Of a stretch of 64,000 nucleotides of DNA, positions 17,624 through 27,056 are shown in pieces (the first letter of the stretch is position 1; each line of letters starts with the position of its first letter). The notes beneath the pieces were generated by a model. That model did no database searches. It saw nothing but the letters and a program-made list of their open reading frames with translations, and was not told where the DNA came from. Source of the DNA: Nitrospira sp. (GTDB lineage Bacteria > Nitrospirota > Nitrospiria > Nitrospirales > Nitrospiraceae); NCBI GenBank assembly GCA_005116745.1, contig SWDS01000008.1, positions 67,148 to 131,147 on the forward strand, given 5' to 3'. The position numbers and the translations under genes were made by a program.

Positions 17624-18058
17624 TCAGACAAATCGGTCACGTTCTGCCTGAGTCGGAACGCGACAGGTGGCTGCTTGCCCCATCCACCGATAGCGGTGAC
17701 GCGCCACGAAGTCATAGACCACATCGCGGAGGGGGGCCGGCACCAGCACACAGAGGTAATACAGGGGCCACCACCGGGAAAGCTGTCGGATCACCCTCAG
17801 CGCCGCAGTGGACTTGGTATAGACATGGCCCTCTTCTAGCAAGAGGAAGGTCTGATAGTCGGTGGAGGGCAAATGCAAGTCATGGAGGATGCATTGCGCC
17901 TGTTCAGACTGGAGCGTCCCGAACTTGAACTGCCCATCTGGATCATGAGCAATCGCAAAGCCTACCCAGGCATTGCACCAATTGCAGACCCCGTCGAAGA
18001 GAATCAGTCGCTCGTACTTGGCCCATTCGTGCATGGAAGGATCAAGCTGGTCGTTCAT
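17624..18058 (-). CDS. DCC-family (DUF393) thiol-disulfide protein
   Basis: One hundred and forty-four residues with the family's opening LILFDGVCNWCNAWVGF (DGVCNXC redox motif at about residues 23-29), GTLQSEQAQ, then STAALRVIRQLSRWWPLYYL and PAPLRDVVYDFVARHRYRW. The fold is thioredoxin-like; a general reductase role is presumed. The ATG at 18058 has GAGG six bases upstream. It follows the beta-barrel gene by 38 bp on the same strand. A decayed copy lies at 16164-16492. Confidence 0.85.
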   Translation of the reverse strand: MNDQLDPSMHEWAKYERLILFDGVCNWCNAWVGFAIAHDPDGQFKFGTLQSEQAQCILHDLHLPSTDYQTFLLLEEGHVYTKSTAALRVIRQLSRWWPLYYLCVLVPAPLRDVVYDFVARHRYRWMGQAATCRVPTQAERDRFV

Positions 18059-18096
18059 CAACCGCCTCGCGTAGAACCTTTTGACGAGAACCTGCT

Positions 18097-18882
18097 TCAG
18101 TACCGATACCCGATCGAGACCACGGCGAAGTGGAACCAGCCGAAGGCGAACCGCTCACCGTTATCCACCCCGCCTTCAAACGTGCGATATCCCGCCGAGA
18201 CAGACCAATGATCGGTGAGATCATGGCGGATCTTCGCGGCGGCATCGAAGGCACGCCCTTGCGGAGCCACGAGCCCGTCAACATCCACCACGGCCATCCA
18301 ACGCGGCGCGAAGCGATATTCCGCATTCACGCTCAGCAGCGGCACGAAGCCGATGTTACTATCAGTGGCTGTCGAGCCGGCTTGCCTCAACTCCACTTTG
18401 GCGTCGCGAATGAAGGCCGTGGCGCCGGCACTCAACCGCCACATTGATGATTCGTAGAAGAGATAGCGATAGGTCACTCGGTAGGAGTCAAACTTGTAGT
18501 CCGATTCCACGGGAGCACCGGGCGCAAAGCTGCCACCTGCGAACAACACCGGTGTGGCAAACGACCCGGCCCCGGAGAAGTCAAGCGGCTGATAGACAAA
18601 GCGAAGCGCATGCCGTCGGCCCGGGTGCCATGTCGCTTCCACCCGTCGTTGCACGATCGGGGTGCTGTCCTGAATGTCAGTAAGCGAGAAACGTGTCCCG
18701 ACCGCTGAATCAGGAATGTGAATCTCGTTCCGACCCTGCCAGATCGCACCAGTTTCAAATTCGATCTGAAACCGTCGCGGGCTCGTCTCGGGATCAGCCG
18801 CTGCACACGGAGCCTCACTCCCGACAAGACAGGCGATGACTGCCGACACGGCAACAGCCCGTCTTACAGTGACTTTGAGCAT
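18097..18882 (-). CDS. Outer-membrane beta-barrel protein
   Basis: A 261-residue protein with a signal peptide (about residues 1-28, ending near CAAADPE) and alternating amphipathic strands such as HALRFVYQPLDF, YKFDSYRVTYRYLFYE and WSVSAGYRTFEG, ending in aromatic VVSIGYRY as outer-membrane barrels do. About eight strands fit an OmpW/OmpA-like porin fold. Substrate and role are unknown. GGAGG lies nine bases before the ATG. Confidence 0.75.
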   Translation of the reverse strand: MLKVTVRRAVAVSAVIACLVGSEAPCAAADPETSPRRFQIEFETGAIWQGRNEIHIPDSAVGTRFSLTDIQDSTPIVQRRVEATWHPGRRHALRFVYQPLDFSGAGSFATPVLFAGGSFAPGAPVESDYKFDSYRVTYRYLFYESSMWRLSAGATAFIRDAKVELRQAGSTATDSNIGFVPLLSVNAEYRFAPRWMAVVDVDGLVAPQGRAFDAAAKIRHDLTDHWSVSAGYRTFEGGVDNGERFAFGWFHFAVVSIGYRY

Positions 18883-19161
18883 AGGGAAGATCCTCCGTCG
18901 AATACCCGCATATACATTCCGTGCTCAGGCGATCACGCTATGGCAACAGTGGGGCTTCCGAGTCTCTGTTCATTATACTAACACCCCTCACTCTTCTTCC
19001 CACTCGGCTCCCAGAAGGTTGGAGCTCTATTCATGAACAGAGAGCGGGGAACCGGAGATGCTGTTCAGCAAGGAGGTTATCGAGACCATGAGACCTGCGT
19101 TTTAATTCGATCGTCAGACACAGCACACAAATCGCACCCAGAATCGGCGCAAGCCGCTTGT

Positions 19162-20430
19162 CTATGATCCGCCTGCTTTCGTCGTTCTCCAGGCAATCAT
19201 CGCCGCGCTGAGGAGCATGAGCGAGGCGAGGATAAAGGGCGCGCCGGGAAGATCCAGGGAAGTGCTGAGGGTTGAGTGCTGAGTGCCGGCAGAGGAGTCG
19301 GATCGGATGAAGAAGGCGAAGGTCTGCGTGAAGAGGGTCGGCCCGATGAGGCCGGTCACACCGTTGATGCTGGCGATGGCGCCCTGCAGCTGGCCCTGCT
19401 CTGAACTGCTGATGTGGCGTGTCATGAGCGATTGATTCGCCGGACCGGCAAGTCCCCAGAAGGCCATCACGGGAATACCAAGACAGAAGATCCAGCCTTC
19501 CGGTGCGATGCCATAGACAGAGAAACCAATTGCTCCGCAGAGTAGACCGATCACCACTGTCCTACGTTCGCCGAACCGGGCGGTGATCGGTCGGATCAGT
19601 CCGCCTTGCACGATCATCGCAGCGACGCCGACGCCCGCCATCATGAGCCCCACGCTCGCAGGTCCCCATCCATAGCGATAGCCCATATACAGGACCGACA
19701 CGCTCGGGAGCACCGCATGGGCCAGATACCCGAAGAACGCAACCGTTGCGAGGCCAAAGAGTTCGTGGTGTGAGCGTAACAACACGAGCGAGCCGACAGG
19801 ATTGGCCCGCGCCCACTTGAACGGCATCCGCTTATCAGGTGGTAGGGATTCAGGAAGCACGAAAAATCCATAACAGGCGTTCATAAGACTGAGTGCGGCC
19901 GCGCCCCAGAACGGCAACCGTGGATCGATCGCGCCGAGCCAACCGCCTAGGGCGGGACCGAAGATAAACCCCAAGCCAAAGACCATGCCGATCTTGCCGA
20001 ATGCCGCCGCGCGCTGCTCCTGCGGCGTGACATCGGCGATGTACGCACCGGCGGTGCTGAAGCTGGAGGAGGCCATCCCGGAGATGACGCGGCCCACAAC
20101 AAGCCAGGCGACGGTCGGCGCAAGCGCCATCACGATGTAGTCGAGTCCCAAGCCCATATTGGACAGCAGGATGACCGGTCGACGGCCGAATCGATCGGAC
20201 AGGGCACCCTGAATCGGCGAGCAGAAGAACTGCATGAAGGCCCAGGCCGTCCCCATCAACCCATAGAGGACGGCTGCCTGCGCCGTATCGCCGGAGAGAA
20301 ATTCCTCGACAAGTTTCGGCAACACCGGGATGATGATGCCGAACGACAACATGTCGAGCAGCACGGTGACGAGGATGAAGAGCACCGCAGCTTGGCGCGG
20401 CGCGGTCGAAGCAGGCGTGTGGTCTATCAC
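19162..20430 (-). CDS. MFS transporter, Tet/TCR family
   Basis: A 422-residue, 12-span proton-driven exporter. Motif A reads GALSDRFGRRPVILLSN between spans 2 and 3, and the antiporter motif region reads GLGFIFGPALGGWLG. The closest family is the TetA(B/C)-like group (PVLPKLVEEF at the start). Such chromosomal homologues export a range of compounds and tetracycline resistance should not be assumed. The start is GTG at 20430 with AGGA upstream. A scrap of a second copy sits at 15503. Confidence 0.88.
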   Translation of the reverse strand: MIDHTPASTAPRQAAVLFILVTVLLDMLSFGIIIPVLPKLVEEFLSGDTAQAAVLYGLMGTAWAFMQFFCSPIQGALSDRFGRRPVILLSNMGLGLDYIVMALAPTVAWLVVGRVISGMASSSFSTAGAYIADVTPQEQRAAAFGKIGMVFGLGFIFGPALGGWLGAIDPRLPFWGAAALSLMNACYGFFVLPESLPPDKRMPFKWARANPVGSLVLLRSHHELFGLATVAFFGYLAHAVLPSVSVLYMGYRYGWGPASVGLMMAGVGVAAMIVQGGLIRPITARFGERRTVVIGLLCGAIGFSVYGIAPEGWIFCLGIPVMAFWGLAGPANQSLMTRHISSSEQGQLQGAIASINGVTGLIGPTLFTQTFAFFIRSDSSAGTQHSTLSTSLDLPGAPFILASLMLLSAAMIAWRTTKAGGS

Positions 20431-20687
20431 CGCCGCATCCTAGCAGACTTTGCCCCACACAGCCTCGCGGTATGGCGCACCGACCAGCTCTATGCCTGCC
20501 GACGTTGAATCCAATGAAGTCAGGCGGGGTCGGATGAAACAGCACAGTTTCAAAAATGGTTCGGGCGCGCTTTTATCAGTATTGTCGATGCAGGCTATCG
20601 GCTCGCTCGCGGATGAGACATGGCAACATCCTGCCCATTCATGCATTCCTGACTCAACTGCGGCGGGAAGGCCTCTACTTCTAGTGC

Positions 20688-21293
20688 TCAGAAAACCTTC
20701 GTAGAGACTCCAATAAACGGCAGCAGGTAATTGACCCCGCCGTTTGGACTACCCGTGTCGGCATTGGAGATGTGGCTGAAGCGGACTCCGGCATTGAGCG
20801 CCCATTGTGTGGTCAAATCATAGGTTGCGCCCGCACCGCCCCAGACCAAAAAATTGAAGTCCGACCCTTGCTCGGGAATGCGACCGTCGAAGTTGGTCCA
20901 GAGTGGCCCACCACCACCTTCGATGTAGGGCTTCAGGGGACCAAACGAGGTGAAGGTATAGACCACCTTGGGCGTAACTCCTAGGCCATAGGCACTGGTG
21001 GGTTCCGCAATCCCCAAGAACGCTGCCTCAACCCCAAGGGCGACAGAACCACTCCACCATTCATGACTGGTAGGACTCCTGACTACGATCTGCCAATACG
21101 GATGGACCGACACTCCGTTAAGTTTGGACGACTGCCCCTCCATGAATCGCACCGGTACCATGCCGCCGACCACAACGCCTACTGTCTGTCGTTCACTGAT
21201 AGCGGGAGATGCCTCTTGAGCCGAAGCCAGAGGCACCCACGCCAGACTCGCGCACAACCACACCGCCATTGCGCCAAACAGGTGAATAAACAT
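20688..21293 (-). CDS. PagL-like lipid A deacylase (acyloxyacyl hydrolase)
   Basis: Outer-membrane eight-strand barrel with signal peptide (residues 1-28, ending LASA). The C-terminal RFSHISNADTGSPNGG matches the catalytic His-X-Ser-Asn of PagL, which removes the 3-O acyl chain of lipid A. In Pseudomonas PagL a glutamate follows this motif; the aligned position here is asparagine, a change I have also seen in wider family members. The ATG at 21293 is preferred because GGAG lies just upstream of it; an ATG at 21317 overlaps that site. Confidence 0.75.
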   Translation of the reverse strand: MFIHLFGAMAVWLCASLAWVPLASAQEASPAISERQTVGVVVGGMVPVRFMEGQSSKLNGVSVHPYWQIVVRSPTSHEWWSGSVALGVEAAFLGIAEPTSAYGLGVTPKVVYTFTSFGPLKPYIEGGGGPLWTNFDGRIPEQGSDFNFLVWGGAGATYDLTTQWALNAGVRFSHISNADTGSPNGGVNYLLPFIGVSTKVF

Positions 21294-21573
21294 CGATCTC
21301 CAACCTCCAGTTTGCAAAAGTCTCCAACCCTACATCACAAGCGAGTTTCGCAAGGCCGACCCAGCAAAGGAATCAGAACTTTTGTACGTTATAACACGGA
21401 CTGGAATCAGACAAGGATTGTCGGACTTTCACTCGACTGGTCTGAACGAGACGCCAAAGGATCCACCGTGCCCCCTACGCTCGTGCCCCGAGGTGCCGCG
21501 TCACAGCCGCCTCAAAAAAGAATAGCGGTGATTGCTGAGTGAGAACGAAGTAATCAAAAGGAACAGAGACTGG

Positions 21574-23913
21574 TTACCCTGCCTCGCGGTAACCGCATTC
21601 TTGGTTGTGACATTGGACGCTGCGGCCATCTTGCTTACTGATTTTCTCGATGAGGAACGGAGCCTGACACGTGGGACAGACTTTGGGCACTGGCCGGTCC
21701 CAGAGGGCATACTCACACTTGGGATAATGACTGCAGGCAAAGAATGAGCGGCCCTTCTTCGTCCGTTTCTGCACGAGGTCGCCACCACAATCGGGCTGCG
21801 GGCATTTGACACCAAGCACCATCGGCTTGGTGGTCTTGCACTGTGGATAGGCAGAACAGGCGATGAACTTGCCGAAGCGTCCGGTCTTCACCACCATTGG
21901 GCTGCTGCATTTGTCACAGACCTGATCAGTGGTGATCTCCTCCTTGGGAACGATTTTGATCGTGCCATCCGGAAGCTTTTCAAAATTCTGCGTGTTCTTG
22001 CAGGGCGGATCGTCCTTATACGCAGGACAGGCGAGGAACTTCCCGTTCCGTCCCCACTTGATTTCGAGCATCCGACCACACTTTTCACAGGGGATGTTGG
22101 TCGGCGGCTCAACGATGTCTTTCGGCCCAGGAATCGTCTTCGCTCGCTCCAGTTCTCTGGTAAACGGTGTATAGAAATCGCGCACCGCTGTCACCCAAGG
22201 CTTACTCCCCTCTTCCACTTCATCCAACTGTTCTTCGAGCTGCGACGTGAAATCCACGTTGATGAGATCAGGGAAGCCTTGGATCAAGAAATCGTGGACG
22301 GTTTTTCCCGTTTCCGTCGGCACGAGCCGCCCTTCCGTCTTTTCCACATATTTCCGGTCTTGGATTGTGGAAATAATAGCGGCATAGGTCGACGGACGGC
22401 CGATACCTTTCTCCTCCAACTCCTTGATCAAGAGCGCTTCGTTATAGCGTGGCGGCGGCTGTGTGAAATGCTGTTTTGACAACATGCCCGGTACCGTCTG
22501 CCCGTCCTGCTCGACCAATCGCAACCGCTCCCCTTCTGACAAGGACGGGAGCTGGCGCTCGTCGTCATCCGCCTCTTGCCCGGCCTTGGGCTTTTGCGAT
22601 GGCGCTTCTTTGTCAACACCTTCCATATAGACGATCGTGTGGCCGGGAAACTTCACGACCGTTCCGGTAGAACGGAACACGTACCGCTCCTTGGTGCTGA
22701 CCGGTGTGGAATCAATACGCGTGACATCCAAGATGGCCGGCACCATCTGCGAGGCGATGAACCGATTCCAGATCAACTTATAGAGATTGTACTGATCGTG
22801 ATCCAAGTACTGGCGGATCGACTCGGGATCGCGGCTCGCCGACGTCGGCCTGATGGCCTCGTGAGCTTCTTGCGCAGCCTTCGCTGTTTTGTAGACGTTG
22901 GGCGTTGCGGGAAGATACTCCGCCCCGAATCGGGACTGAATCACCTCGCGAGCATCGGCCATCGCTTCGTTGGAAATACGGGGCGAGTCAGTTCTCATAT
23001 AGGTAATGAGACCGGTCGCGCCTTCAGCTCCGATTTCGATCCCCTCGTAGAGCTGCTGCGCCAGCGTCATCGTTTTCTTCGGCGAAAAGTGCAACTTTCT
23101 GGAGGCTTCCTGCTGCAGACGGCTGGTAATGAACGGCGCGACGGGATTCCGTTTCTTTTCTCGGCGCTCGATGGATTGGACGACGAAGGCCTTACCTTGA
23201 ATCTCGCCAACGATGCGTCCGGCTTGCTCAGCATTTTCAATCGACGCCTCTTCGCCATTGATGCTGTGGAGTTTCGCCTCGAACGACGGTGGATTGGTTC
23301 CTGCCAGCAGCGCAATGATCGACCAATATTCTTCAGTTCGGAAGGCTTCCCGCTCTGCCTCTCGCTCGCAAATCAGCCGCATGGCCACCGACTGCACTCG
23401 CCCCATGCTGAGCCCGCGCCGAACTTTATTCCAGAGCAATTGGCTGCCTTGATACCCCACGATACGATCCAGCACGCGGCGTGCCTGCTGCGCATTCACC
23501 CGTTTCATGTCGATCTCGCCCGGTGACTGCAGCGCGCGTTTGATCGCGGACTCCGTGATTTCGTTGAACAACACTCGGAAGATTTTTGTATCCTTTTTTT
23601 TCTTCTTCGATTTTCCCAGCAGCTCCTGTTCAAGATGCCACGCGATCGCTTCGCCTTCACGGTCAGGGTCCGGCGCCAGAAAGATCTTGTCGGCTTCCTC
23701 AGCCTTCTTCTTGATCTCAGCCAACACCTTCGACTTGCCTTTAATGGTAACGTACTGCGGTTCGAAATCGTGCTCGAGATCGACGCCCAATTTACTGGTC
23801 GGAAGATCCTTGATGTGCCCCACCGACGCCATCACGGTATACCCACGGCCCAGATACTTCGTAATCGTCCTCGCCTTCGTCGGCGACTCAACGATGATCA
23901 AGTTTTTTGCCAT
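21574..23913 (-). CDS. topA: DNA topoisomerase I
   Basis: Type IA topoisomerase that relaxes negative supercoils. The 779-residue protein starts with the TOPRIM domain (LIIVESPTKARTITKYLG; acidic triad in LAPDPDREGEAIAWH), has the active tyrosine in GLITYMRTDSPRIS near residue 310, and ends with three or four zinc-ribbon units (CEKCGRMLEIKWG.., CDKCSSPMVVKTG.., CPQPDCGG.., CPTCQAPFLI..). A GGAG sits five bases before the ATG. Length and order are standard. It follows dprA by about 250 bp on the same strand. Confidence 0.98.
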   Translation of the reverse strand: MAKNLIIVESPTKARTITKYLGRGYTVMASVGHIKDLPTSKLGVDLEHDFEPQYVTIKGKSKVLAEIKKKAEEADKIFLAPDPDREGEAIAWHLEQELLGKSKKKKKDTKIFRVLFNEITESAIKRALQSPGEIDMKRVNAQQARRVLDRIVGYQGSQLLWNKVRRGLSMGRVQSVAMRLICEREAEREAFRTEEYWSIIALLAGTNPPSFEAKLHSINGEEASIENAEQAGRIVGEIQGKAFVVQSIERREKKRNPVAPFITSRLQQEASRKLHFSPKKTMTLAQQLYEGIEIGAEGATGLITYMRTDSPRISNEAMADAREVIQSRFGAEYLPATPNVYKTAKAAQEAHEAIRPTSASRDPESIRQYLDHDQYNLYKLIWNRFIASQMVPAILDVTRIDSTPVSTKERYVFRSTGTVVKFPGHTIVYMEGVDKEAPSQKPKAGQEADDDERQLPSLSEGERLRLVEQDGQTVPGMLSKQHFTQPPPRYNEALLIKELEEKGIGRPSTYAAIISTIQDRKYVEKTEGRLVPTETGKTVHDFLIQGFPDLINVDFTSQLEEQLDEVEEGSKPWVTAVRDFYTPFTRELERAKTIPGPKDIVEPPTNIPCEKCGRMLEIKWGRNGKFLACPAYKDDPPCKNTQNFEKLPDGTIKIVPKEEITTDQVCDKCSSPMVVKTGRFGKFIACSAYPQCKTTKPMVLGVKCPQPDCGGDLVQKRTKKGRSFFACSHYPKCEYALWDRPVPKVCPTCQAPFLIEKISKQDGRSVQCHNQECGYREAG

Positions 23914-24160
23914 GACGACTCCATCGACCTCTCAAGAATTGTATCATCCGTACCAAATATCCAAGGTTCGTGCAACTAGAATGGCAGTCGGCAACAGGCG
24001 AGGCACCATTCGGTGACGATACAGCATCACCCTTGTGATAGGCCGCACCTGCTATGTTCGTCATACATCCTTTTCACAGGTGAAGACGTTTCTCGCGTCT
24101 AGCGAACTGTTGAGTCTTACTCGAGCGACGGTTGAGGCAGGATTCCATCCCTCGCTGAGG

Positions 24161-25279
24161 CTACAGGCGAATGTATTGTTGACCCGGGAGTTGGCGGATC
24201 TGCCCATTCAATTCTAACGAAAGCAAAGTCGCCGATACTTGCGCGGCGCTCAGTCCCGTGCTCTCGATGACGGCATCGACGGATCGCGCCTCATAGGACA
24301 GGGCGTCATACACCAACGCATCTTCTTTTGCTAATGGTGCGCGCGCGTCCACCACGGCTCCGTCAAGATACAGCATGGCCCGCTGCCGCGCATCGATTTG
24401 TGGAAGAATCTCGTCGAGAATGTCTTGGACCCCTTCAATCAGTTTCGCCCCCTCTTTGATCAAGCGGTTCGATCCACGACAAGCGTCTTCCTTGATGGAA
24501 CCGGGTACGGCAAACACCTCTCGACCTTGCTCCAACGCCAGTTTTGCGGTGATCAAGGAACCACTGTTGGTTGCGGCTTCGCCGACGAGCACGCCCAATG
24601 AGAGCCCACTGATGATCCGATTCCTTCGAGGGAAGTGATGACTTTGTGGCGCAGCACCGATCGGCAATTCTGAAATAACGGCGCCATGCGATTCGATGTT
24701 CCGCCTCAGCGTGTGATGCTCTGATGGATAAGTCCGATCAATGCCGCACCCCAGTACTGCAATCGTGCGGCCCTTCCCCGTTAGCGCGCCTCGGTGCGCC
24801 GCGGCATCGATTCCACGAGCGAGGCCGCTCACGATCGTCACCCCACATCCTGCCAAGTCCTTCGCAATCTCCTCGGTGATGAGTCTGCCGGATGGCGTCG
24901 CCCGCCGTCCACCCACGATCGCCACCGCGACCTCGTCCTTCAGCAAGACGCTTCCGCTCACATATAACAACGGTGGGGGATCGGGAATGGCTTTCAGACG
25001 GGCCGGATAGGATCGATCGAACAGAGTGACGGTTTGGATCTTGAGGCGTTCAACCGTCTTCACTTGCCCATCGATCTGCCGCCGAACACTCGATTCTGGG
25101 CCTCGCCGAACGGACTCAGCCAGTTCCGGACTACACCCGACACCGATCAAGTCATCCCTCGTTGCGCTAAGCACCGCATCGGGCGCTCCAAACGCATGGA
25201 TCAGCTTGAGAAGAGTGCGATCGCCGACACCGTCAACCGCTTGGAGCGTGAGCCAGGAGGTCAAAGATGCATCGTCCAT
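24161..25279 (-). CDS. dprA: DNA-processing protein DprA
   Basis: Protects incoming single-stranded DNA and loads RecA during natural transformation. The 372 residues contain an N-terminal SAM/HhH-like domain (TLQAVDGVGDRTLLKLIHAFG), the Rossmann core GGRRATPSGRLITEEIA, TIVSGLARGIDAAAHRGAL, FPRRNRIISGLS and NSGSLITAKLALEQGREVFAVPG, and a C-terminal winged-helix (DMT/DLA-like) domain. All signature motifs are present, so it is likely functional. Confidence 0.96.
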   Translation of the reverse strand: MDDASLTSWLTLQAVDGVGDRTLLKLIHAFGAPDAVLSATRDDLIGVGCSPELAESVRRGPESSVRRQIDGQVKTVERLKIQTVTLFDRSYPARLKAIPDPPPLLYVSGSVLLKDEVAVAIVGGRRATPSGRLITEEIAKDLAGCGVTIVSGLARGIDAAAHRGALTGKGRTIAVLGCGIDRTYPSEHHTLRRNIESHGAVISELPIGAAPQSHHFPRRNRIISGLSLGVLVGEAATNSGSLITAKLALEQGREVFAVPGSIKEDACRGSNRLIKEGAKLIEGVQDILDEILPQIDARQRAMLYLDGAVVDARAPLAKEDALVYDALSYEARSVDAVIESTGLSAAQVSATLLSLELNGQIRQLPGQQYIRL

Positions 25280-25380
25280 GATCGATCTTGAGCATCAGGA
25301 GGAAGTTCGTTTCAACAGTTGGAGGGTCCGGCAGGCAGCACATCTCCCCCGACACAAGCGGCTGCAGCGATGACGCTCAA

Positions 25381-26895
25381 CTAGAACACGACCAGATCGT
25401 ACTGTTCAAGATGCAACTGATTATCCGGTGTCACGATGATTTTCGCGGAACAGTCTCGCTCCAATACTTCCACTCCGTATCGTTCTTCGTCTTGTAACAG
25501 TTCCGCCACTGTGGGATGGGCTCCCACGAAAATCCGTTGCTGATCACCCGATGATTCAATCCGCCGGATCTCGCGGAAAATTTCGTACGCCACAGTCGTA
25601 GGAGACTTCGTGTATCCACGGCCCTCGCAATAGTGGCAGGGCTCTGACAGCGACCGTAAGAGATCCTCTCGTACCCGCTCACGTGAGATTTCAATCAGGC
25701 CGAGATCGGAAATCCTGGAGATCCTCGTTCTCGCCTTATCCGATGCCATGGCATCCATCAACGCATGATAGACCTTATCTCGATTCTTCTCCCGCTCCAT
25801 ATCGATAAAGTCGACAATGATAATGCCGCCGATGCCCCGCAACTTCAATTGATAGGCGACCTCTTTGGCCGCTTCGAGATTGTTGCGAAGGATCGTCTCT
25901 TCTTGATCTCGTTTTCCCACGAAGCGTCCCGTATTGACGTCGATCACCGTCATCGCTTCGGTATGATCAATCACGAGATGCCCTCCCGACTTGAGCCAGA
26001 CTTTTCGGCTCATTGCGCGGGCAATTTCTTGCTCCACCCCGAGATGCTCGAACAAGGGCGCATCCTTATCGTAGAAATGAATCCGCGAGGTCTGTTCAGG
26101 GGAAAATCGCTGCACAAAGCCTCGAATGGCTTCGTATTCCTCTCGTGAATCGATCCATAATCGATCCACCTTTTTGCCGAACAAGTCCCTCACGACACGG
26201 AAGCTCAAGCTCAAATCCGAATGCAACAATGCAGGAGCTGGCAAGCGTTCTCGCTTCGTCAAAATGTCCTGCCAAAGAACGTGGAGAAAGTCGACATCGG
26301 ACTTCAATTCATCTTCCTTGACGCCTTCACTGACCGTCCGCACGATATACCCAAAACCAGGGCGCCTCACCCGGCGCATGATCTCTTTCAGTCTCGCCCG
26401 TTCTTCATCTCGCGGAATTCGCCGAGACACGCCGATATGGTCGACGTTCGGCATAAAGACCAGATAGCGTCCTGGAAGCGAGACGTAGGCCGTCACGCGC
26501 GACCCCTTGGTGCCGATCGGGCCCTTTGAAATCTGGACCATCAACTCCTGGCCTTCACTGAGCAGTTGTTCGATCGGCTTCGCGCTCTGACGCTTCGGCC
26601 GGGGCATATCCGAGTCTTTATCGTCTTCTTCGGCTTCGGCCTCAACCAGCATATCACCAGGCTCGGCATCCACGAGTAGATCCGAGACATGCATAAACGC
26701 CGCCTTGTCCAGGCCGATATCCACAAACGCAGCCTGCATCCCCGGCAAGACCTTGGCCACCTTTCCCTTATAGATATTTCCGACAAAATCCTTATGCTTC
26801 GCGCGGTCTCCGAACAAATCGGTGACGACTCCACCATCCAGCACGGCCACACGGGTTTCTTCCCGCGCAACAGTGATCGCAATTTCACTTCCCAT
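25381..26895 (-). CDS. rng: Ribonuclease G
   Basis: RNase E/G family endonuclease that matures the 5' end of 16S rRNA and degrades mRNA. The S1 domain opens at about residue 37 (GNIYKGKVAKVLPGMQAAFVDIG), interrupted by an acidic insert (EAEAEEDDKDSD). Catalytic aspartates are in TVIDVNTGRFVGK and IIIVDFIDM, and the zinc-link cysteines in CHYCEGRGY. Length 504 is that of RNase G rather than E. The ATG at 26895 has AAAGGAG five bases upstream and is preferred to 26916. Confidence 0.96.
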   Translation of the reverse strand: MGSEIAITVAREETRVAVLDGGVVTDLFGDRAKHKDFVGNIYKGKVAKVLPGMQAAFVDIGLDKAAFMHVSDLLVDAEPGDMLVEAEAEEDDKDSDMPRPKRQSAKPIEQLLSEGQELMVQISKGPIGTKGSRVTAYVSLPGRYLVFMPNVDHIGVSRRIPRDEERARLKEIMRRVRRPGFGYIVRTVSEGVKEDELKSDVDFLHVLWQDILTKRERLPAPALLHSDLSLSFRVVRDLFGKKVDRLWIDSREEYEAIRGFVQRFSPEQTSRIHFYDKDAPLFEHLGVEQEIARAMSRKVWLKSGGHLVIDHTEAMTVIDVNTGRFVGKRDQEETILRNNLEAAKEVAYQLKLRGIGGIIIVDFIDMEREKNRDKVYHALMDAMASDKARTRISRISDLGLIEISRERVREDLLRSLSEPCHYCEGRGYTKSPTTVAYEIFREIRRIESSGDQQRIFVGAHPTVAELLQDEERYGVEVLERDCSAKIIVTPDNQLHLEQYDLVVF

Positions 26896-27056
26896 ATTGA
26901 CTCCTTTGGTCTGCAAGCCACAAGACTCGGCTGAGAGTGCTAGAACGCAGGCCCACGCCCAGGTCCGTCACTCGCTCCACACACCGGCGCTCCCGGCTTT
27001 CGATAGTAGCTTCTCCGAATGACGAAACTCGAGCGTTCCGCCTGATCGGTCACCGT

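Noticed and set aside
19162..20430. Tetracycline resistance gene
   Set aside because: The protein belongs to the Tet/TCR branch by motif, but chromosomal homologues rarely confer resistance and nothing here (repressor, mobile context) supports it.
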